Source: JBAZAX01 sp041671765
GTDB taxonomy: Bacteria > Babelota > Babeliae > Babelales > RVW-14
Assembly: GCA_041671765.1 (NCBI GenBank)
Contig: JBAZAX010000015.1
Span: forward strand, 1 to 39,265
DNA length: 39,265 nt
Reading direction: 5' to 3'
Part shown: positions 33,427 through 39,265 of the stretch, piece after piece
Position numbering within the stretch: the stretch's first letter is position 1
Layout of the letters: every line of letters begins with the position of its first letter
Notes under the pieces: model-generated
The model's input: the letters and a program-made list of their open reading frames with translations, nothing else
Databases searched by the model: none
Told to the model about the DNA's origin: nothing
Position numbers and translations under genes: made by a program

Positions 33427-34155
33427 GTGGATTACAAGGGCTATGAGTACGGTTTAAAACCAGAGCACTTTTGGATTAAGTCACATATTAATCTGAAGCA
33501 AGAACTTTTATCTTCAATTAAATTTACAGATCAGAAAAATCAAAAATCTAAAATACTTTCAATCGGTGCAGGAACAGGCGGGGATTTGGCTGTTTTAAAA
33601 AAATTTGGGTCTATTTATGCATTTGATATTGATCAAAATGTAATTGATATGATTTCTGATGACATGGTTGTTGAAAAACAGGTTGCAGATGCACAAGCAA
33701 TTCCATATGAAGATAATAAGTTTGATATGGTCGTTGCATTCGAAGTTCTAGAACATATTCAGAATGATAAAAAGGCTATTGCAGAAATTAATAGAGTTCT
33801 TAAGCCCGGGGGATTTTTGGTTTTTTCTGTTCCGGCATTTAACGCACTTTTTGGGCCAAAAGATAAGGCTCATTTTCATATGCGACGTTATAATAAAAAA
33901 AGGATTCGTAATTTGTTGCCGGATTTTAAAGAACATCGAATTGGTTACTGGATGTTTACGCTTTTCGCTCCGGCTGCCGTGCAAAGAGTTTGGGAGAAGG
34001 CTGTTGTAAGTGAGAAAAAATATCATCCATATATTCCAGCAAAGCCCATTAATAAGTTATTTTACGGTATTCTTCAGGGGGAAAATTATTTGATACGTAA
34101 AGGCTTCAATTTCCCTTGGGGTTTAACGTTATATGGAATTTATCAAAAAAATTAA
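33427..34155 (+). CDS. Class I SAM-dependent methyltransferase
   Basis: 242 aa. SAM-binding motif I is ILSIGAGTGGDLAVL (43-57), motif II YAFDIDQNVID, then VADAQAIPYEDNKFDMVVAF with EVLEHI and RVLKPGGFLVFSVPAF, the standard Methyltransf_11 course. The acceptor is unknown; as first gene of a nucleotide-sugar operon a sugar or polysaccharide O-methylation is plausible. The GTG at 33427 follows AGGAG by 6 bases; an out-of-frame ATG two bases earlier is not used. No membrane segment. It leads the row rfbF, rfbG, glycosyltransferase, epimerase, transketolase with short gaps throughout. Confidence 0.85.
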   Translation: MDYKGYEYGLKPEHFWIKSHINLKQELLSSIKFTDQKNQKSKILSIGAGTGGDLAVLKKFGSIYAFDIDQNVIDMISDDMVVEKQVADAQAIPYEDNKFDMVVAFEVLEHIQNDKKAIAEINRVLKPGGFLVFSVPAFNALFGPKDKAHFHMRRYNKKRIRNLLPDFKEHRIGYWMFTLFAPAAVQRVWEKAVVSEKKYHPYIPAKPINKLFYGILQGENYLIRKGFNFPWGLTLYGIYQKN

Positions 34156-34183
34156 TCCAAAATAAAAATATGGGAGAGTGATT

Positions 34184-35077
34184 GTGAAGAGTGATAAATT
34201 GCAGTGTAACAAGTTGCAACGCAATAGGTTGCAGCGCAATAAGTTGCCGGTGATGATACTGGCCGGTGGCTTTGGGACGCGGTTACGTGAAGAGACTGAA
34301 TTTAGACCAAAGCCAATGGTGCCAATTGGAGGTATGCCAATGTTATGGCATATCATGAAAATTTACTCTCATTTTGGTTTTTATCGTTTTATCATCTGCT
34401 TGGGATACAAAGGTGATATGATAAAAAATTACTTTCTAAATTTAAAATTACAGGGAATCGATTTTACCATTAACACAAAAAGTGGGAACATTGTTGAGCA
34501 CTTCGCCAATGAAGAGGAGTGGGAAATCACATTAGTTGATACGGGTCAAAATTGCATGACCGGTGGCAGAGTTGCACGTGCAGCCCAGTATGTTGATGCA
34601 GACAGATTTTTGTTAACCTACGGGGATGGTCTTGCAAATGTTGATATATTTAATCTTTTAAATTTTCATGAACAACATGGTCGCTTGGCTACGTTGACCG
34701 GTGTCAATCTGCCATCTCGCTTTGGAAATTTAAAGTTGGATGGCAATAAAGTAGAATCGTTTTTGGAGAAAAAGCAGATTAGTGATGAATGGATTAACGG
34801 AGGCTTTTTTGTCCTAGAGCGAGAGTTTTTAAAATATCTTACGATTAACACAGATTGTGTTTTGGAGCAGAGTCCACTGTTTAGTGCTGCGCAGGACAGC
34901 CAATTGATGGTTTATAAACATGCAGGATTTTGGCAATGCATGGACACATTGCGTGAACATGAACTGCTCGAAAAGCTGTGGCAAACAGGTGCTCCTTGGA
35001 AAATTTGGGAAGATAAAAAAGAGTCTTTTACACCTGCCAAAATTGATCGTGAAAAAATTAGGCAAGCTTCAATTTAA
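34184..35077 (+). CDS. rfbF: Glucose-1-phosphate cytidylyltransferase
   Basis: Makes CDP-glucose from CTP and glucose 1-phosphate, the entry to CDP-deoxysugars. 297 aa from GTG 34184, which lies 7 bases after GGGAG; a GTG at 34178 is too close to that site. Nucleotidyltransferase signature ILAGGFGTRLREET then RPKPMVPIGGMPMLWHIM, with LVDTGQNCMTGGRV, LLTYGDGLANVD, and WINGGFFVLE. All are typical of RfbF and distinguish it from RmlA/GalU. The first 23 residues are four 5-residue repeats (DKLQC NKLQR NRLQR NKLPV) from a 15-base tandem repeat that runs straight into the first core strand. Confidence 0.95.
   Translation: MKSDKLQCNKLQRNRLQRNKLPVMILAGGFGTRLREETEFRPKPMVPIGGMPMLWHIMKIYSHFGFYRFIICLGYKGDMIKNYFLNLKLQGIDFTINTKSGNIVEHFANEEEWEITLVDTGQNCMTGGRVARAAQYVDADRFLLTYGDGLANVDIFNLLNFHEQHGRLATLTGVNLPSRFGNLKLDGNKVESFLEKKQISDEWINGGFFVLEREFLKYLTINTDCVLEQSPLFSAAQDSQLMVYKHAGFWQCMDTLREHELLEKLWQTGAPWKIWEDKKESFTPAKIDREKIRQASI
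34193..34252 (+). repeat. 15-base tandem repeat, four units, at the 5' end of rfbF
   Basis: Units at 34193-34207, 34208-34222, 34223-34237 and 34238-34252, each close to AAYARGTTGCARCGC. In frame with rfbF, beginning three codons after its start. Confidence 0.88.
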
Positions 35078-35088
35078 GGGGTTTTGCA

Positions 35089-36141
35089 ATGAATTATTTG
35101 TACTGGAAAAGTAAAAATGTTTTTGTTACGGGTTCGACGGGTTTACTGGGTCCGTATTTAATCAAAGAGCTTTTGAGACAAGAGGCAAATGTTTTTGCAC
35201 TTGTTCGTGATTTTGTTTCGAACTCACAATTTTTTTCAGATGGACTTGATAAAAAAGTTAATGTTATTATTGGCGATTTACTTGACCCAAATCTTTTGCA
35301 AAGAGTTTTAAACGAATTTGATATTAATACCGTGTTTCATCTTGGAGCACAGGCTATTGTTGGAACAGCAAACAGATCTCCAATTTCAACGTTCAGATCC
35401 AATATTGAAGGTTCTTGGAATTTGCTTGAGGCTGTCAGATTATCGCCATGGGTAAAAAAAATAGTTGTTGCATCAAGCGATAAAGCATATGGTGCGCAAG
35501 AAAAATTACCATATATGGAAGACGCTCCAATGCAGGGGCGACATCCATATGATGTTTCAAAAAGTTGTACCGACCTACTTGCTCAGGCATATTTTCATAC
35601 ATATAAACTTCCAGTATGCGTAACGCGTTGTGGGAATTTTTTTGGTGGTGGAGATCTCCATTTTAATCGAATTATCCCAGGTACCATTCAAAGTGTTTTA
35701 AATGGGCAGCGGCCTGTAATAAGATCCAATGGACTTTTTGTTCGTGATTATATTTACGTTAAAGATGTTGTTGATGCCTATTTAACATTGGCTCAATCCA
35801 TGGATGATTACAAAATTATTGGACAGTGCTTCAATTTCAGTACTGATACGCCATTTAATGTGATTCAACTTGTGGATTTAATTTTAGAACAGATGAATTC
35901 AAGTCATCTGACTCCAATAATTCAAAATCAGGCATCCAATGAAATTCCTGAGCAGCATTTGTGTTCAGAAAAGGCTAGAAATATTTTAGGGTGGCAGGCA
36001 AAATTGGGCGTAAAAACAGGCTTACTTGAAACTATTGAATGGTATAAAAATTTTCTTGAGAATAAAGGCAATAATAGTACTTTAAGCTCTCTTGAAAAGA
36101 GTGTTCCTCTTGAGTGTGATTTTGAAACTGAGCAGATTTAG
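35089..36141 (+). CDS. rfbG: CDP-glucose 4,6-dehydratase
   Basis: 350 aa extended short-chain dehydrogenase that turns CDP-glucose into CDP-4-keto-6-deoxyglucose. NAD-binding GSTGLLG (15-21), FHLGAQAIVGTANRSP, active-site SSDKAYG (129-135), and the catalytic YxxxK as YDVSK (154-158) are visible, followed by RCGNFFGGGDLHFNRIIPG, a stretch typical of RfbG. It begins 11 bases after rfbF, so the two enzymes act in sequence from one message. The last 25 residues are a polar extension. The next gene starts one base after the stop. Confidence 0.95.
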   Translation: MNYLYWKSKNVFVTGSTGLLGPYLIKELLRQEANVFALVRDFVSNSQFFSDGLDKKVNVIIGDLLDPNLLQRVLNEFDINTVFHLGAQAIVGTANRSPISTFRSNIEGSWNLLEAVRLSPWVKKIVVASSDKAYGAQEKLPYMEDAPMQGRHPYDVSKSCTDLLAQAYFHTYKLPVCVTRCGNFFGGGDLHFNRIIPGTIQSVLNGQRPVIRSNGLFVRDYIYVKDVVDAYLTLAQSMDDYKIIGQCFNFSTDTPFNVIQLVDLILEQMNSSHLTPIIQNQASNEIPEQHLCSEKARNILGWQAKLGVKTGLLETIEWYKNFLENKGNNSTLSSLEKSVPLECDFETEQI

Positions 36142-36142
36142 C

Positions 36143-37078
36143 ATGAAGAAAATATCAATAGTAGTTGCATGTTACAATGAGTTTTTAAATATCGAACCAA
36201 TGCATACGCGCATTCAAGGTGTTTTCGGTAATTTAAATTATGAGTATGAGCTGATTTTTGTTGATAACGCCAGTATTGACTGCTCTTACCAAATTTATCG
36301 CAAAGTTATAGATGAAGATAAAAACGTCAAAACAATCATTATGTCGCGCAATTTTGGGTCATCACAACCAAGTTTTTTTGCAGGGTTGCAACATTCAACA
36401 GGTGATGCGGTTGTTATGATTGATGGCGATTTGCAAGATCCACCGGAAGTTATTCCGGATCTAATTCAGAAGTGGGAGCAGGGATTTGACGTTGTTTATG
36501 CCGTGCGCAAAAAACGCAAAGGCAGCCTTTTACGAAGAATGGGTTACAAGTGTTTTTATCGTGTTTTTCGTTGGCTCTCTTATCTGAATATTCCGCTTGA
36601 TGCCGGGGATTTTAGTTTAATGGATCGCCGTGTTGTTAACGTAATAAAAAAACTTAACGAAAAAGATTTGTATCTTCGTGGGCTGCGTGCCTGGGCAGGA
36701 TTCAAACAGGCAGGAGTTGAATACGTTCGCCAAGAAAGAGAGGGCGGAAAAACAAGTAACAGTTTCTTGGCAAATTTTAATTGGGCAAAAAAAGCGATCA
36801 CAAATTTTTCTTACAAACCATTGGAATTTATTTCTAAACTTGCTGTTTTTGCAATGTTTATGACTTTTATTGCTGCAATAGTTTATCTGTATCTTTATTT
36901 TAAAACAGATGCTCCACGTGGTTTTTCCACGCTTTTGATGGTTATGTTTATCTTTGGAACTATTCAGCTTTTGGCGTTAAGTATTATTGCAGAATATATG
37001 GTGAGAATTTTTCAGGAAGTCAAAAACAGGCCTCCATACGTTATTTCTGAAATTTTGGAAAATAAGGAAAAGACGTGA
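36143..37078 (+). CDS. Glycosyltransferase family 2, DPM1/GtrB type with two membrane segments
   Basis: 311 aa. Transfers a sugar from a nucleotide sugar to a polyprenyl phosphate at the inner membrane face, by family. N-terminal GT-A domain: ISIVVACYNEFLNI, LIFVDNASIDCSY, MSRNFGSSQPSFFAGL, MIDGDLQDPPE with the metal-binding DGD at 94-96, and RRMGYKCFYR. Two hydrophobic segments at about 228-250 and 262-285, with IAEYMVRIFQEVKNRPPYVI after them, are characteristic of GtrB-like enzymes. Start at ATG 36143, one base after the rfbG stop; the open frame extends to 36092 inside rfbG without family support. Its stop overlaps the next start (GTGA). Confidence 0.92.
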   Translation: MKKISIVVACYNEFLNIEPMHTRIQGVFGNLNYEYELIFVDNASIDCSYQIYRKVIDEDKNVKTIIMSRNFGSSQPSFFAGLQHSTGDAVVMIDGDLQDPPEVIPDLIQKWEQGFDVVYAVRKKRKGSLLRRMGYKCFYRVFRWLSYLNIPLDAGDFSLMDRRVVNVIKKLNEKDLYLRGLRAWAGFKQAGVEYVRQEREGGKTSNSFLANFNWAKKAITNFSYKPLEFISKLAVFAMFMTFIAAIVYLYLYFKTDAPRGFSTLLMVMFIFGTIQLLALSIIAEYMVRIFQEVKNRPPYVISEILENKEKT

Positions 37079-38118
37079 AAAATTATCTTATTACGGGTGG
37101 CGCGGGTTTTATTGGTGCAAATCTAGTTCGTGAGTTATTAAAAAAACAGGATAAAAATATTTTTTTAATAGTCGAAAAAAACACAGATCTCTGGCGTCTG
37201 CAAGATGTTTTAGAGCATATAAATTTTGTTGATGCTGATTTAACCAACTACGATTCTCTTGAGCGTCAAATAAAAATTATTAAACCGGACGTGATTTTTC
37301 ATCTTGCAGCGTTTGGAGGACTTCCAAATCAGTTAAATCAGAAGTTAATTTTTGACGTTAATTTTTATGGAACGGTAAATTTGCTTAATGCATGTAAGCA
37401 AGTTGGATTTGACTGTTTTATCAATACGGGAAGTTCTTCTGAATATGGGTTTAAAGACCAGTCAATGCGTGAAGATGATGTTTTACATCCCGTCAGTGAT
37501 TATGGCGTTGCAAAGGCTGCCGCAACTCAATTTTGTTTAAAAGAGGCTTTATTTAATGAGCTACCTGTTTATACAGTCAGACCGTTTGCTGTTTATGGTG
37601 ACTTTGAAATGCCTGGTCGCTTGATTCCATCAATTTTTGTTAATGCTTTGCAAGATAAGCAGATCAATTTGTCATCGCCTAATTTTGTTCGTGATTTTAT
37701 ATACGTTAAAGACTTTGTGGATTTTTGTCTTCAATTGTCTGTGATACAACCGGATCAGCAATTTGTTTTTAATGCAGGAACGGGAGTTCAAGCAACAATA
37801 AAATATGTGGCAAAAACCGTTCAGGCAATAGTTCAGCGGCCGCTTGATATTTGTTGGGGGGCCAGCGTTCCAAGGCCTTGGGAGCCAAAAGTTTGGCAAG
37901 CGAATATTGATCAAGCAAAGGAGTTGCTTGGATGGACTCCAAAATATTCGTTAAAAGATGGATTGACCGAATCACTTAAGTGGTTTGAAAAAAATATTAA
38001 TTTTTATGAAGCAATAAATTGCGAAGTAACGAGTTATGAAAGAAAGAGTGGATCAAATATTTTTGCAAAAACAACATCTGTTTCATCAGGCAAAGCAGAT
38101 CAGATTAACAATTCTTGA
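37075..38118 (+). CDS. NAD-dependent sugar epimerase/dehydratase (extended SDR)
   Basis: 347 aa. Likely reduces or epimerises the CDP-4-keto-6-deoxy sugar made upstream, as in CDP-abequose or paratose synthases, but the exact reaction cannot be told. Glycine motif ITGGAGFIGANL (6-17), DLTNYD, VIFHLAA, NTGSSSEYGF, and the catalytic YGVAK are present; later RDFIYVKDFVDF and LGWTPKYSLKDGL are typical SDR C-terminal features. The GTG start overlaps the previous stop as GTGA. The domain ends near residue 305; about 42 extra polar residues follow, the last 27 of which overlap the transketolase gene in another frame. Confidence 0.88.
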   Translation: MKNYLITGGAGFIGANLVRELLKKQDKNIFLIVEKNTDLWRLQDVLEHINFVDADLTNYDSLERQIKIIKPDVIFHLAAFGGLPNQLNQKLIFDVNFYGTVNLLNACKQVGFDCFINTGSSSEYGFKDQSMREDDVLHPVSDYGVAKAAATQFCLKEALFNELPVYTVRPFAVYGDFEMPGRLIPSIFVNALQDKQINLSSPNFVRDFIYVKDFVDFCLQLSVIQPDQQFVFNAGTGVQATIKYVAKTVQAIVQRPLDICWGASVPRPWEPKVWQANIDQAKELLGWTPKYSLKDGLTESLKWFEKNINFYEAINCEVTSYERKSGSNIFAKTTSVSSGKADQINNS

Positions 38119-38878
38119 AATGGTAAATGCTGCCAAGTGTTCACACATTGGTTCGGCGTTTTCTATTGTTGATATTATGACTGTGCTTTTTCATAAATTC
38201 ATAAATACAGAATTAATTAAACAAAAAAGTAAGAACCGTGATTATTTTATTTTAAGTAAGGGGCATGCATGTGCGGCTCTTTATGCAACGCTTTTAAGTG
38301 TTTGGCTAATTCATCCTGACGAATTAAAAAATTATTATAAAGATGGCAGTAAGCTTGCAGGGCATCCAATTAAAGATAGCTTTCCAGGGATCGAGGCGAG
38401 CACCGGATCTCTTGGCCATGGTTTGTCAATGGCTGTTGGCTTGGCGATTGCTTGTAAAAACGACCAAATAAAAAACAAAATTTATGTGCTTCTTGGTGAT
38501 GGCGAATGTCAGGAGGGTTCTGTTTGGGAAGCTGTTATGATGGCAGTTCGTTTCAAGCTTGATAATCTTGTTTTGATTATTGATAACAATAATTTACAGG
38601 CGTTAGATAGAACAAGTGATGTAGCTTTTGGATCTTGGCACGAAAAATTTACAGGATTTGGTTGCAACTGTATGACTGTTGATGGACATAACTTTGACCA
38701 GTTAATTGGAGTTTTGCAAAAGACAGGCAACGCACATGCTCCGGATGTTATTATTGCTAATACTATCAAGGGCAAAGGGGTGAGTTTTATGCAAGACAAG
38801 CTTGAATGGCATTACAAATCACCAAACGTGCAAGAGTATGAGATGGCGAAAAAAGAGATTTTAGAATATTCGAAATAA
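38036..38878 (+). CDS. Transketolase, N-terminal (ThDP-binding) subunit
   Basis: 280 aa, only the first domain of transketolase. The thiamine diphosphate motif GDG(x)nNN is GDGECQEGSVWEAV (154-167) to IIDNNNLQAL (181-190). FILSKGHACAALYA, GHPIKDSFPGIEASTGSLGHGL are family hallmarks. The helix AKQIRLTILEMV lies before the next ATG, so the start at 38036 (or a nearby alternative codon) is needed, giving an 83-base overlap with the epimerase gene. The second subunit follows at 38999. Two-gene transketolases are known in many bacteria and archaea; here the setting is a CDP-sugar operon, suggesting transfer of a two-carbon unit onto or off a sugar. Confidence 0.92.
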   Translation: MKERVDQIFLQKQHLFHQAKQIRLTILEMVNAAKCSHIGSAFSIVDIMTVLFHKFINTELIKQKSKNRDYFILSKGHACAALYATLLSVWLIHPDELKNYYKDGSKLAGHPIKDSFPGIEASTGSLGHGLSMAVGLAIACKNDQIKNKIYVLLGDGECQEGSVWEAVMMAVRFKLDNLVLIIDNNNLQALDRTSDVAFGSWHEKFTGFGCNCMTVDGHNFDQLIGVLQKTGNAHAPDVIIANTIKGKGVSFMQDKLEWHYKSPNVQEYEMAKKEILEYSK

Positions 38879-38885
38879 ACTTTAT

Positions 38886-38977
38886 GCCCGCATGGTTCGA
38901 TACGCCAGCCGCTCATCCTGAGTGATTTGCGTAGCAAATTGTATCGAAGGAGCGGCCAGCACTCACCACGAGCGGGC
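38886..38977. repeat. GC-rich palindromic repeat between the two transketolase genes
   Basis: 92 bases bounded by GCCCGC (38886-38891) and GCGGGC (38972-38977). Inside are CGATAC/GTATCG (38898-38903 with 38941-38946), GCCGCTC/GAGCGGC (38908-38914 with 38950-38956) and a small ATTTGC/GCAAAT hairpin. The two larger pairs interleave, so alternative folds compete. Shares CTCACCACGAGCG with the repeat before pgpA. Confidence 0.65.
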
Positions 38978-38998
38978 AAGTAAGTTTGGGTACCAAAT

Positions 38999-39265
38999 AT
39001 GAGAAAATTATTTATTCAAAAATTGGTTGAGTTTGCCAGCATTGATCCCGACATCTACCTGATAGCAGGAGATTTAGGATTTTCTGTTATAGAACCGTTT
39101 AAAGAAAAATTTGCTGATAGATTTATTAATGCCGGAATATCAGAACAAAATATGATTGGTGTTGCTGCCGGACTTGCACTTGCAGGTAAAAAAGTTTTTG
39201 TTTATTCGATAATTCCATTTGTTACAATGCGTTGTTTTGAGCAAATTCGGGTTGATCTTTGTTAT
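38999..39265 (+). CDS. Transketolase, C-terminal subunit (partial, runs off the end)
   Basis: 89 codons from ATG 38999 to the window edge, with no stop. It opens MRKLFIQKLVEFASIDPDIY, then LIAGDLGFSV, RFINAGISEQNMIGVAAGLA and VFVYSIIPFVTMRCFEQIR. The glutamate in GISEQN is the cofactor-activating residue of the pyrimidine-binding domain, so this is the partner of the N-terminal subunit upstream. The 120-base spacer between the two genes holds the palindromic repeat, unusual within an otherwise tightly packed operon. Confidence 0.9.
   Translation, partial: MRKLFIQKLVEFASIDPDIYLIAGDLGFSVIEPFKEKFADRFINAGISEQNMIGVAAGLALAGKKVFVYSIIPFVTMRCFEQIRVDLCY

Noticed and set aside
36092..36142. Upstream start for the glycosyltransferase within rfbG
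   Set aside because: The family begins at KKISIVVACYNE; the added 17 residues overlap rfbG and have no support.

Overview
The window looks like a chromosomal segment of a host-dependent, amoeba-associated bacterium of the candidate phylum Dependentiae (TM6) or a similar lineage. That is inference. It rests on AT-rich DNA, compact housekeeping genes, and at least a dozen genes with N-terminal export signals, several carrying eukaryote-like modules (cyclin box, polyproline/WH2-like segment, IQ motif, ankyrin and leucine-rich repeats). Taxonomy cannot be proven without a database search.

Layout. 1-3.2 kb: PHP phosphatase, trmB and an exported protein of unknown function. 3.4-8.3 kb: a two-gene minus-strand operon for large exported proteins, one with formin/WASP-like proline tracts and a WH2-like motif, the other a charged-helix protein with an IQ motif; both end in the same kind of leucine-heptad tail. 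8.4-9.2 kb: rpmH followed by a fused rnpA-yidD gene. 9.5-11.2 kb: a divergent trigger factor, tRNA-Leu(UAG) and tRNA-Lys(CUU). 11.4-15.3 kb: ruvB, yebC, yicC and a GT-B-like glycosyltransferase. 15.3-16.8 kb: two exported proteins, one with a Pho80-type cyclin box. 17-19 kb: pgsA and pgpA with an exported ankyrin-repeat gene between them. 19.3-23.8 kb: gyrA, dprA, maf. 23.9-28 kb: small unknown proteins and a tandem pair of exported paralogues, the first cut by a 10-N assembly gap. 28-33.3 kb: amidase, murB and exported unknown, Hsp20-like and LRR-like proteins. 33.4 kb to the end: a plus-strand sugar operon (methyltransferase, CDP-glucose synthesis, 4,6-dehydratase, polyprenyl-phosphate-type glycosyltransferase, second epimerase/dehydratase and a two-gene transketolase whose second gene runs off the end).

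How the genes fit together. The core genes cover translation and RNA maturation, DNA topology and recombination, phospholipid headgroup synthesis, cell wall and surface sugar synthesis. Between them sit exported proteins that could act at the envelope or in a eukaryotic host. The strongest candidates for new biology are the exported cyclin, the paired polyproline/WH2-like and IQ-motif proteins, the RnpA-YidD fusion, and 15-nucleotide tandem repeats grown onto the ends of four otherwise ordinary genes (ruvB, gyrA, maf, rfbF). GC-rich palindromic repeat fragments are scattered in the intergenic spaces.
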